A stretch of 64,000 nt of DNA from Daphnia carinata (lineage: Eukaryota > Arthropoda > Branchiopoda > Diplostraca > Daphniidae). Made by a program: the position numbers and the translations under genes. Below, piece by piece: positions 30,956 through 43,320 of this stretch (position 1 is the stretch's first letter; each line of letters opens with the position of its first letter). The notes under the pieces are model-generated. The model made no database searches. It saw only the letters and a list, made by a program, of their open reading frames with translations, and had not been told where the DNA came from. The DNA is taken from positions 12,646,971-12,710,970 of the forward strand of contig NC_081333.1 of assembly GCF_022539665.2 (NCBI RefSeq), in the 5' to 3' direction.

Positions 30956-33900
30956 AAGACGTTCATGTTTGCGTTCCAGCACCAATAATGGGACATAGGG
31001 AAATATCACAAGACAAAACTTTGCCGTCACAAAGTTTTGTCGTGATGGTTGACTTTCATCTGTTGCAACCATCGAAGAAAATGGGCGACGATAGATCGAC
31101 GATGGATGTGCAGCCAAACATGCGCACATACATCCAGCACCAGAAATACCTATACGTTAAACTCCGGTTCAGGAAGAGGAGGACAGCAAAAAAAAAAAAA
31201 AAAATAGTCGACATTCCGTTGATGCAAACTCTTAAAGAATGTTTTCCTTTTTTTTTTTTCTATTTTACTTTGCCAGGTCGGGACGTTTAACTACAACGGC
31301 CAACACAAACATTCGGGGCTTTAGTCAGATGGGAGGGATAGAAGGAAAGAAGGAACGTTAGTCCCTCCTCCTTTTCCTGCTTTCGCCCATTTTGATTTCC
31401 AGAGTCTCTCTCTGTGTTTTCTTTTCGTGTGTGTGTGTCAAATACCTAAAAATTGTTGTGTGTATACAAGAGAGCGCCCCATCAACGAAAGTCTCTGTCG
31501 ATGTTGTCAACATATCGTCCGTCTTTTTCTTATAGTCTACTCGAGTAACACATACTCGACACGCCCACACTACCTTCTTCTTCCTCCCCTTCTCTTTGAC
31601 ATATTTTTCTCCCTTTTTTTTTGTTTGTTATCTCTATTTGTTTCTATGCAGCGAACAGAGGAATGACAACAGACATCCAGATTAAATCCACCGATTGTTA
31701 TTAGCTTGTATTTATTCTATATTTGATAGATATAGAATTTCAACAGTAGGGACAGTCTTGTGTCCAGGACGCATAGATACAGTACAACCAAACAAGAAAG
31801 TAATCAATATGATGGGGCGTGGGACCATGTCTGACGTCATTTCGTTTTTAATTCAATGTGTTTTTATTTCTAAAAAAAAAGAAAATACGTTTCGAATTTT
31901 TTAGAGGAAGATTTTACAATTGTGACGATCTCGTTTCTTTTGAATTTTTTTTTTTTTTTAAATGTCAGATAAAACTGCAGGATGGGGAAACTGAATCCAG
32001 CATTCCCACAGTGTGTGATTCAACGTAATTGATAGGCTCGATCGATCTCCTGCGACCGTCTTCAATAGAAAAAAAGAAGTTGACGTCATGGCGACACGAG
32101 CGAGCGCATCAAATGATTTCAATGGCGACATTTCCTTTTTTTTTTTTTTTTTTACAAGTCGTGCAGTGCATTTATAATAAACATGAGCAAGTGGAAGATG
32201 AATATCTCCATTTCTGAAAAGGAAAGAATCTTTTGATCGAAAGAAGAACTGGCCATTCTCAAGCTGAATTCCAACATTCCTCTACGTAGTAGTTATCTAT
32301 TAAATACACTATATCTATTACAGTGATATGATATAACTTTGAATGGGGCTGTTTGACCTGTGGGATCTCTTACGTCATGACGCATTAGAACAGGCCAAAC
32401 GATGATTGTACATTTGTATACAGATCACCAGTTCCCATTTTTTTTTTTTTTTTGCGATGCAGGTATTCGAAGAATGTCGCCCGTACTGATCAAAAGATGA
32501 TGGAGGAAAACAATGAAGACGTTTGTTTGCATATACTGTATATCTAAAAGGTACATCTTTTTTTCATCTTCTTCTGCCTGACGAAAAGGTATATAATAAC
32601 ATCATCTCTGGCGATATAGAAACCCTAGACAGAAACACAACAAGATGCTTAATCAGACGCAGATCGAGGAAGGTTATACACCTCCCGTCGTGAAGCACAG
32701 ACCTCACGCCGCACACGGACCGAAGACCCTCCATCTACCTGGTAAGCATAAGCGCGTGCGCATCCATATGCTGACCGAAGGAAAGATGAACCGATCTCTC
32801 TTTCGCTCGATGGCCAACAACAATCCATCAACAGACTTAACATCTCTCTCTCTCTCTCTCTTTTTTTTTTTTTTTTTTTTTTTTCTATTTCGTGATGCTG
32901 GAACGTGTGCGGTCGTCTACGTGTAATAACTCCATCTCTATAGATCGTCTTCACTTGCTGTGTCAACCTTTTCTTTACTTTACCTTGATTTCTTTCTTCT
33001 TATGGACCCTGTGTGGTAGGACACGATCATAAGTCTGCGCTTTGTGTGTGCCACCATTCCCTTTCTTACGTGCAGCACGTAAAGCGGGATAACATCTCAT
33101 CTTTCCATCTCTGTTGCGAACGTTACGGCCTTTTTGTTTTGAAAGGCTCTGCTGTTGTTTTAGCATCTCGTTGACTTCATTATGCTACGTGATGGATTGA
33201 AATGTTATGGGATAAGTGCTTTTCTATTGTTGTTGCATACGTCTTGCCCTTTTTTAGTTGTGCCTTATTACGACAAGACGCATAAGCGGACAATCCCTAA
33301 TCGCAGAAGACTAGCCGTCGTTAAGATACACATTTTGTAGCCTTATGCACACGTATAAGCCTTATGTTTTCATCTTGGAAGGAGCTTTTGTTTCAATTTA
33401 TTTCGAGGCTACAGTTCATGCATAATATACTTTGGTAATGATGGAACTGATGGATAGCCGGAGCGCGTGTCACGGCATCGCCAACTTTAAATTCAATCAT
33501 TTCTTTTTGAATGTAATGAAAATTTTCAGTAACTTGTGATGAATGCATTCATAAAAGAACAAACTATTACCCCATTTAGCTCTTTTCTTACGTCGTTAAA
33601 TGCACGTTATGAAAAAGGCGGGCGTGTCACTTACAACAAAACCGATGTGCAAAAAGCAGCGTAAGGTGGTTAGTCTCGTAACACATCGTCCAATATCTCA
33701 GCCATCAGGTACGTGCGCAAGATTATAACTCCTCATTGGCTCGAATTCTTTTCTGCCGTCTAATGAAATCCCTTAACGGTACATGAGCAATGGCTCAATC
33801 AACTGGAACGCGGTTCAATAGAACTCTGACTCTGCACGTCCCTCTCTCGTTTCACTTCAACACTCCATTCTCCTTTTCACCCTCTTTTGTGCCATATTCC

Positions 33901-34862
33901 ATCTCCGTCTGTGCACCTTTTTCTCATTGGCACGTCGCCATAGAAAAATCGCCATCAGCAAAGTATATCAGCCATTATATGCGCCGCAGCAAAACAAGAG
34001 GTATACACACGTTAAGAGTTATGGTCGTAGATATATTGGGGGAAAGGTCTCTATTATAAATCGAAAAGATTAGCCTACGTTTCCATGACGACCTTTCTTT
34101 CCTTATACGCTGCATATCATGCCCGTTTGTTCTTATCACCACATCAGACGCGCTCATGCCTCAATTGTATAGCGGAGAATTGCACGGGCTCTGAAAAGGC
34201 CTTCGTGTATCGAAAACGAATGAAGATGATCACGCCGAAATCCTATACTTATTTGTCGTGAAGAGGAGCGCGTGAGTCACCTGGCAATCAAACGCCAAAA
34301 AATACGAAAGGGCAAAAGAGAAAGACGTATAATAAGCGCGTATGGTAACTAGATCCACGTCAATAGAAGACATTGTGTCTACACATATTGTTTACCGTCT
34401 CTCATAATCACGTTGAAGAAAAGAACTCAATATCGTGTGCATATGTATACGCACCGTGCAATATTACCGGCTCGACTGCCATCGTCTACATTTTCTCCTT
34501 TTTTATTTGAAAAGGGAAAGAAAAAAGGAAAGAAGAACCAAAAAATTTGAAATTGACTATAGCGCCGGTATGCGGGTCTCCTTTATTATACACTTAAACC
34601 AATGTATATCATAAAAAGAAACGCTGTCGACTCCTCCCCATTTGTCTATGGGCCGACCTCCACCTTCCATCGCATGTTTTCCAACAGGCCGAGTGCGGAT
34701 GAGTTTAGCCGTAGCGTCTCTATTATCGTTATTCTGCTGGCGATGAAGAGATTTAGAAGAGCTCAATATGCGCACTAGACGACCCTTCTCCTGTTTTTCC
34801 CAACTCTCCCTTTTGCTTATCTTTCGTTCGAAAGTGCTGAATTAATTAATTGATTTACGATC

Positions 34863-34867
<5 letters not shown>

Positions 34868-34900
<33 letters not shown>
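34868..34900. repeat. 33-nt poly-T run
   Basis: The longest mononucleotide run in the window. No target-site duplication or retroposed body was recognised beside it, so it is recorded as a simple repeat and not as the tail of an element. Confidence 0.9.
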
Positions 34901-34903
<3 letters not shown>

Positions 34904-35798
34904 ATTGAAAAAAGGATGTTGTAGTTGTTGGTTTTTAACGACAAAAAGGGGCGCCGCTCGTGCCGACCGTCCAACGCTAGTGGACGAAAATGCATGTATA
35001 CATATACTTAGTGTGTATAATCGTTAACATTCCGCAAGCATCTAGAATTTCCCTTCTCTTCTTTCCATTCAATAAAGTCATCATCATCTTCTTTCTTTTG
35101 CCTACGTTCCTTCCCCCTCCTGTTCTCCTCGGTCCTTTTTGACAGCTGAGTCAGCGGCTGGGGGTCTGTTTCGTAGATAGGCGGGCATAAAAACCACTAA
35201 ACTTGTGTGGCGGGTAAGGTATAGAGAGAGAGAGACACACGGAGAAAAGAGAGTCATCAGCTGTTGATGGCCTCTCAGCCAAACAGCGTACATTATCAAG
35301 ATGGATGATTAGTTTTTTTTTCTTTTTCTTTTTCTTTTCTACCATGTCCGCATAAATCACATAGATATATATTTCCAGCAGAAGAGAAGAAGATGATAGA
35401 TTCGTGTTTGCGGCCATTGGCAAACTATGCGCTGGCCGTGGTCGATCCATTTTGGCCAATCAAGAACTTGTTGTCGATTAGCTGTGAGGTCCCTGCATTT
35501 TCCGAGCCATAATAGACCATTTAAGGATAGCTCGAAGACGACAAACAACATTCCCGAATCAATTGAAATCACATCCATCTTTTTTATACTTGTATTCCAT
35601 GATCGTTTTTGCTCCTTTTCCTTTTTTTTTTTTTTCCAGCGTTCCAAAACGTGTAGCTAGGCTATAAAAAAAAAAGGAAAGGAAAGGACGGATAGAGAGG
35701 ACCGCTTGCAGCGCACCCCTGTCCGTTCCGCTCGTCCGTCGATGATGATTATAATGAGCCACATTGGCTTGGTATTTATACGGCTTATGTTCCCGTCT

Positions 35799-35825
35799 TG
35801 TGTGTGTGTGTGTGTGTGTGTGTGT
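35799..35825. repeat. TG dinucleotide microsatellite
   Basis: 27 nt of uninterrupted alternating T and G, read directly. Confidence 0.95.
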
Positions 35826-38800
35826 ACATCTACCGCCAGCGCACCTTTTTTTTTTCTTGTAATTATTTGAAAAAAAGGTAGACCTATATGGCTGGATGGA
35901 TATATACACACACTACGATGGGATCATATAGAGCTTCGTTAAGACGTCTATTGTGTACATCGGTGCTGGCTTGTGTTGGACACATTACGAGAAGCCAACA
36001 AATGACGAAATAGCAAAACTTTGCGGCTGTCAAAAGATTTGCTTTCTCTCTCTTTTTTCTTTTCTTAATGTGTGTTTTTTTTTTTTTTTTTTTCAACAGT
36101 TCTTCATCATCATCATCGTCTTCCTGTTTGACTATGCGGCGGTTTCCTTAAAAAAAAAAAAAAAGAATTACGCCGCTACCCTTGGCAACAGTTCCCCCCA
36201 TGTTTCGCCCAGCAGCTATAGATCATAAAATGTTTTTTTTTTTTTTTTCTTTTATTTATTAAATACACAGTAGAGGACATGCGTTGCGTGGTATAAATGA
36301 CGTCATACACGGCATGCCGTTTGAAAGAAAAAAGATAATAAAAGAAACGAAAAAAAAAATTACCTGTTTCTCTAATTCTTTTTGCGCGTCTGGAAAATTG
36401 AAAGCTAATGGCACATTATAGGCTATTACCATATAAACATTTCAACTCGTATTCTGTTTTTGAGTAGTCGTCGGATAGCCTAATTTTGTGTGTCTTTTTT
36501 ACGACTGGCTGGCAAGTTTGGTTAAAAGGTCATCAACGATTTCTCCTTTGCCTTTGATGGCCGTCCGAACAAGCGGAACGGACTATTTTAACATGGCCGT
36601 GCGATGATATTCGTATGTACAAGGCCGAAGTGCAACATTTCAAAAGGTGATGTGTAACTGCGTACATGTCGATAATGTACGTCTCCGTTTTTGAATAGCA
36701 TTTTCTTCGTCGGTTTGTGTTGTTTGCGTGTTGGAACGCACTCGACGAGCTCCCTTTTACCGCCCCATCCATCATCGTATCGTAAGCAACAACAAGCGAA
36801 AATAAAAGGGGCCAGACAGTGAGGCACACTCTTCTTGCTTTGCCCATTTAGGCAATACAGACTTTAATAATGCCGAAAACAATTAAATATAGGGACCGCA
36901 AGGTACACAGGTCGTTATGGGCCAACTCGCAGCTCATGGAGCTCTCATGCCACATTCGTCGTAACGATGATGATGGCCTTTTTGGGAGGGGGTGGATAGG
37001 AATAAAAACAAAATAGGAGGGCAAGTGAGGGATACCACGTCGTCCGTGCATGTGCCAGTTGAAAACTATTATGCAAACTTCATTCGTCTGGTTAACTTTC
37101 TAAAGACGCTGTTTTCAGCACAGCTATACCTGGCCAATTTCGATAAGAATTCATACCTTCTCGCAAGAACGATCCAAACCTGCAGGCTGAAATTCTCCAC
37201 GACGAACAAGAGAGCTGGAAACAGCACATCTTTTTTTTTTTTTTTTTTCTTATTTATTTAAATAGCTGCGCATGAACGGATGTGCGCGTATAGGCAATTC
37301 GTTCGCGTGTCATTAAAGGTCCCGTACGAGTTTTTGCCCTGTAATCTGTGCAGCAAGATTCGGGGTGGAGTCGTGGGCTAATCTCGTGATAGAGACCCCG
37401 CCATTGTCGTGCCTCATCATCATTACGAGCGAGCACCAGTTATAGCCATCGAGTTTGTTTTCTCAAGCTCTTCGAAATTGCTTTTTTTCTTGTGATGCAC
37501 GTGATTATTATCAATCTTCTTAATTCCGCGTGTCCCTTTTCGTGCATACCCGTCTTAAATGTATAACGTTGTAACTCGATATCTATACACTATGCACGTC
37601 GTTCTTATATGTACACATACTTTTATTTTCGTATGGAGGGTACGACGTGTACATGCGCATTCTCTATATGCAAATATACCGGTATGCATAATAACAATAA
37701 TCATCATTGAACGACACGACCGTTCTCATATGTAGTCCCATAAAAGCTTGATTAGCGGGCAATTACGTCTCGACAATCAGCATTCGACGGCTGTTTTTTT
37801 TGTTTGTTTTTTTTTGGGGGGGGGGGGGGTATAGGACACAAACTTTGCGTGTCGTTTCAGTCCGGTTTCTTTTTTTCTAAAAAGCATTTGAAAAGGACTG
37901 CGTCTCACTAATCTACAGTCCCCCCTCCTTTTTTTCCTTTTTATAATTGAGTTTCTCATTCGAAGACAACAAAGCGAATGATGTGATTTGATAAACAAGA
38001 ATCCAAACGAAAGTCTGTTGTCATTAGCCTTCAATAAAACTTTCGCCTCGCCTCTTGATTGATACGAAATGTCCTCCTTCCATCATCACATTTGCATAGG
38101 ATACACAAAATATCGAGTGCACTTCCAATGCGCGATTTGGATTTTTTCTTTTTGGGGGTTTTAGATCAATTGGAAAGACACTATCGAGATACGTAACAAA
38201 AAAAAAAAATGAAAATGATCGCAATTTAAACTCTTTCTTTGGCGTTTTAACTTTCGATTTGCAAATGTCGTGATACGAATGGACAGGTATGTAGTGTGCG
38301 TTATACATACACGGCGAACGACTAATAACTCTCACGAAAAAAAAAAAAAAAACAAAGAAATAAATCCTGTTTGCAGCTGATGAGGTAAAAGAAAAAAAAA
38401 AAGATCGACTTTATTATCGCCATTGTCAAATAAATTGAAGGTTAATTCCGACCTGTTATTTTTGTTCGATGTTTTTTGTTTGTTGTTTTTTTGGGCAGGA
38501 TAGGGAAGCAAAATGTCGGACAAAAAGCTCTGATTAAATCCCATGCCAGCTGCAATGGCTTCTTGAATCCGAAAACTGGTTTTTGCCTCTCTCCAATTCC
38601 ATCATGTTTTCGTTGTTTCTGTTCTCCACTTTGTTTGTTATTCTAATCATTCTCTCTATATTCATCTATCGTTTTCCGGTGGTCCCCCATTTCTTGTTTG
38701 TTTTCTTTCTCTTCACGACCACGGAAACTCAGTGCGTCTTTCCATTTTGCTGGACGGTTCTATAACGAAACTAATTAAACACACGGTCTCCGACTCTTTT

Positions 38801-40536
38801 TTTTTTTTTTTTTTTTTTTTTCTTCTCTCCTTCTATTTCTCAATCGACGTTCGATAATAAATCGCTTCCCATTTTTGGGTGTGCTCACGATATGCTAATT
38901 GCGGCTGAAACTCTTCGTATGTATATACGTACTGTGGTTATATACCTCCAATGTATATATATATATATAGAGTAAAAAAAAAATATATCTAAATGAAGGC
39001 ATACGATGGCTGGACGCCTCCTGGACAGTTCGATTTTGTTTTTTATCCATAATAACCTGATTTTTCTTTTTTTTTTTTTTCTAGTTACGTGCTGTTCCAG
39101 CGTGATGCGGCTGCTCTTCCCACGGTCTGATGACATCATCTTGCGCACTGGCCTGCACTATGAGGTCCCTTTTTGTGTGTGTGTGTGTGTTTCCTATTAT
39201 CGCTCTACTATATCTCGTATCATATATTATAGAGATGTTCCATGTGCTGTGTGTATAATGTGATAATGGGAACTGCCAATTAGCCATAGGATGATGGAGA
39301 GTTAACTGGATTGTTATCCACCGGTACTTAACCTTCCTCTCTCTTCCTCTCTACTGTTAATACATTGAAAATCACATGGAAAGGGAGCGCTGCTTTGAAC
39401 TCAAGGACCTTTTTTTTTTGTCTTTCTTTCTTTAATGTTTTTTTTTTTTTTCTTTTAACGACAGGTAAGAAAAACTTATCTCGGAGACGATGCATGTCGC
39501 CAACGGAAGCGCCGCGTTGTGTCATCTTTCATTTGGGAAAAGGTTAGGCGACTAATTTTGGGAGGCAAAAAAAAAAAAAAGGAAACAAAGCTAGCTTTTT
39601 TTTTTTTTTTAAGCTTTTGCGGCGAGCTCAAATGAAACTGAGGAAGAGAAAGAAAACAGATGGGGGGGGGGGGAAAGAAAAGAAAAGAAATTTCCATAAA
39701 AATCGTCTACGCTTTGGATGTGCAGACGGATGTCGATTGTTATCGCCGATTATTTGTTTCGCTCTGCCCTCGTTTCTCTTTTCTTCCCTTTCTGATGTGC
39801 CCAAATAAAAATATAATGATCAGCCATCCCTCTGTGTCTATCTGTCTATGAATATTCAAATTTCTACACGTCGGTCGAGTTGGACATGTCAATTCATTTT
39901 CTTATAAAAAAAAACAAAAAAAAAATTCGTTTTTCTTTTATAAGATGCTATCCTTTTTCGTGATGTGAAAGAGCCGGAAAATGTTTGAACAATTTTCAAA
40001 AAAATTAAAAAGATTGAAAGACAAATATTGAAGCCATCAGATCAAGCGATGACCCAATGTAATAACGAAAACGGTGCTCAGAAAAGGTTGCACTGTCGAA
40101 ATGAATGGAGGGGGGGGATGTTTGTTATCCCCCACCTGCATTCGTCTGGTCCTCCTTCTTCAAACCTCCTCCTCAAACTGATGGATTGGAATTTCGAATT
40201 TGTTACGACCAATTAGCTAGTAGATTAATGGCTCTCCGAGTTCCTTTGCTTAGAGCTGCTTCTGGCTGTTGTTTGCTTTGCGTTCGAATCAATCGTGACG
40301 TGACCCTCCTTCAGGGCCTTGGAAAAAAAAAAAAGGAAAGGATGCCTTTTTATTATATACATACGTATATGTATTTTTTACTCTTTAATTTCAAACGAGA
40401 AACCAGAGTGAAGATGGGGGATATAAATATTCCCCCCACACACACAACAAAAACTTGGACATCAAGAAAAAATACAAATAAAATGAAATGTCGGACTCAT
40501 TTGTTAAAGGTAGCTCCACACAAAACGTTCCTACTG

Positions 40537-40538
<2 letters not shown>

Positions 40539-40578
<40 letters not shown>
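40539..40578. repeat. GT dinucleotide microsatellite (20 units)
   Basis: An uninterrupted run of 20 GT units, the longest dinucleotide repeat in the window. Confidence 0.95.
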
Positions 40579-40581
<3 letters not shown>

Positions 40582-41241
40582 GGTGAAGAGACGTGCACAG
40601 CTATAGGCGATGAACAGTCAACTGAATCAAACTGGTATAGGCCAGAGGACTATCGAATGCAACAGCAAGAAGCCACGACACGAAACATCGAGCAACAGGG
40701 CAAGTGGTAACAACACCACCAGTATATTATAACAAATACCGGTCAAACTGGTTCTGGCTTTTCTTCGATTTAATTAAATTTTAAAAAACACGACAGTCTT
40801 TTTCTTTTCCTCTGGTATTTTCGTTGGAAACAAATTTTCCCATTTTCTTTTATTATTTATTTATTCCCCCACCTCCCTCCCTACCTGAACCCACCTGCCT
40901 TTTGGTTCAATTAACGAGCTAAAGAATGTTGTTTTCTCTTGGAAGTTTAAAACAAAAAAAAAAAACAAAAAAAAAAATTGGGAGTGATTTTCATTTTGTC
41001 CGTTTTTCTTTAATAAATTGTCCAGTCGCCAAGAGCGTGGCCCTTTTTATTTTTCTTCTTTCGATTGGAACTCGCTGCTGCTGGGCTCTGTACTTCTCTC
41101 TCCCCCTCTCTTTCTATCTGTCTATAAATATGCATATACGCACGGCGTGTAATAATAATAATAGTAAGTGATGCGCTTGGCTTGTTATAGAGCTCATAAT
41201 CCTTTTGCTGGACTTCCATATATACACACACAGCAGAGAGC

Positions 41242-41266
41242 GAGAGAGAGAGAGAGAGAGAGAGAG
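41242..41266. repeat. GA dinucleotide microsatellite
   Basis: 25 nt of uninterrupted GA. GA repeats can bind GAGA-factor-type proteins in arthropods, but nothing else nearby suggests a promoter. Confidence 0.9.
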
Positions 41267-43069
41267 GCGAGCCAAACATATAACTGCAATTTATGATAAT
41301 TCATTAACAACTGTCACCGAGTTCTAACGATCCTATTGTCAACCAATTAGGGCTCCGTGATGAACAGCGCACACGCAGACACATAAGGTAATAAAAAGAA
41401 GAAGGGGGGGGGGGACCAGCTAACCTTTTATGGATTGGAACTTTTTTTTTATTTTTTACGAGATGGGAGAGGTTGAATTTAAAAAAAAAAAAAAAGAAAT
41501 CCCTTATTTAAACCACCCGCTGGCACAGCTGGTAACTCCGTCCTCCTACTTTTCGCTTGGAACATGTCCGTGTGTCCTACGTTATTTTTTTTTTTTTTCT
41601 CTCCCCCCCTTTTTTTTTTCAATTCGGGTTTCCGATTAGTTTACGCTAGAAATAAAAAAAAAGAAGGAAATTGTGTTTATTTTTTATAATTTTTTCGTGA
41701 TTTTTATTTCTTTTGGATTCTCGTTTTTAAGGATACATCAGCTGGGTTATTACACTCCCTATACGCCACCGCCTAACGACCACCTCATCAATGAAAGATA
41801 AACTTGAAACATCCGAAAATTCTTTCTTTTTCTTCATCCTTTTTTTTTTTTTATTATTTGTTATTTGATACGCAGCATCTCTTGGCTGTATTAAAAAAAA
41901 AACAAAAAAAAAAAACGTGGCCGCTGGGGCTATTGTTGCCGTAATAGGATCATTATTATAGACACGAAATGTTGAGCCAATAAAACATTTCTCGGCCGCA
42001 ATTGGCCGGCCTCTTCTTTATTTCTTTTTTTTTCCCTCTCTATCGATACAATTAAGAACTCGTAAAAAGAAATTAAGAATAAAAAAAAAAAAAATGAATA
42101 AATTTCTATTTTGTCTTTTTTCCTTGAAAAAAAATCTATAAATGACAAGGAAATAAAAAAAAAAATGAAAAAAAAAAAAAAAAAAACATTTAGAAAAATG
42201 GCCAAATAAAAAGAAATTCAACTGGGCGATTGAAAAAAAGCAGCAGCCAAAAAAAAAAAAAAAAAAAAAAGAAAAAGGCAGGGTGGTCCATGCCGTGCCG
42301 ATTGGCGGTGTACAAACTCACCTACCTGATGCCTCCTACGGAGCACCTGTCACTATTCAGAAATGACGACAAAGTTTATACTATGAAGAGGAACATAAAG
42401 AAACAGATTTTATTTCCTCTCTCCTCCTCCTCTTTTTTTATGAAAAAAAAAATTCAACACACACACACAACAAATTTTCTTTCAATTCAAAATGTCGAGG
42501 ATTTCAATTCCATTCAATTCCCTAATTTCAATGGCAAGGAACTCTTTAAAAAAAGGAAAAAAAAAAAAATAAAAATTAGCCGGGATTGAATAAATGAACG
42601 AACAACCACAGGCGATCGTCAGTCGCTTGAAGCACTTCTTTCTTATTCTTTTTTTAAATGCAAACATTCCAAAATGGCCGTGTATAATCAGCTATTTGGA
42701 ACAGCTGACACCCAATTTATGCCCGTAGTGGTGTGCTATTACACAGTCCCATTATGACTATAAATAATAAATTAAACATGTACCGCTGCTGGTCAGTTTA
42801 TGTGTGTACGTCGGCGGCGCGATGAAATCTGGAACAATGGTGGACGTGATTCCGTTTTTATTTCGAAAAAATGTTTGACTAGCCAAGAAACTAATATTTG
42901 ATTGGAAATCAGCGTTTATTTTTGGTAATGGCGGATTAAATTTAATTGAATTTCTAAGTCCGACCCTTTTGCACACAAAGTCGGGCTTAAATTTCGGTAA
43001 GTTCTGTTTTTTAATAAAATCCAAATATAGCAAACTATGCATCATTTCGATTCAAAATTAAACAAGGAT

Positions 43070-43320
43070 CACGAAAATCGAGTTTGTTTTTGCGCGAGAA
43101 TCGTATTTTTTTTTTAGTTATTCGAATTCAAAGTGGTTGCGCTTCGATCGGTCTTGAAAATAAGCCCCGACTTTTCCTATTAATTATTTCATTTTCAAAT
43201 ATTCACATAGAGGTACAAATATACATGGCTAAAATAGGAACTTAAACGATTACCACGAAAATGAACTTCGTTTTTACCTGAGATTTACAGTTTTTGGTTA
43301 TTTGAATTCAAAGTGGTTGC
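43070..43320. repeat. Diverged repeat pair with a 180-bp offset
   Basis: Segments 43070-43140 and 43254-43320 both begin CACGAAAAT, continue through a similar T-rich middle, and end in the same 24-nt stretch with one mismatch (GTTATTCGAATTCAAAGTGG followed by TTGC in the first copy, GTTATTTGAATTC... in the second). The ends are exactly 180 bp apart. This suggests two decayed units of a tandem or dispersed repeat. No coding capacity or terminal structure was seen. Confidence 0.6.

Larger units (their letters stand above)
25951..34000. other. Non-coding DNA downstream of Drop, part 1
   Basis: Apart from the candidate enhancer near 26.6-26.9 kb, no gene is supported. A GTT repeat lies at 30931-30955, and a TC repeat running straight into a 20-nt-plus T run at 32842-32884. 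A 30-odd-codon open segment from an ATG at 32645 ends at a good donor (ACCTG/GTAAGC, about 32740), but I found no partner exon and no domain. The other open frames have random-looking composition. Confidence 0.65.
34001..42000. other. Non-coding DNA downstream of Drop, part 2
   Basis: No gene is supported. The stretch holds a 33-nt T run (34868-34900), a 27-nt TG repeat (35799-35825), a 40-nt GT repeat (40539-40578), a GA repeat (41242-41266), an AT tract near 38955-38968, and many shorter A/T runs. A 201-codon open frame at 40105-40710 reads straight through the GT repeat as alternating Cys-Val and has no recognisable domain. Confidence 0.7.

Noticed and set aside
34868-34900. Long T run as the tail of a retroposed element
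   Set aside because: No element body, target-site duplication or processed-gene sequence was recognised on either side.
40105-40710. 201-codon + strand open frame
   Set aside because: It is kept open by the 40-nt GT repeat, translated as alternating Cys-Val, and by A runs. No domain or plausible gene context.
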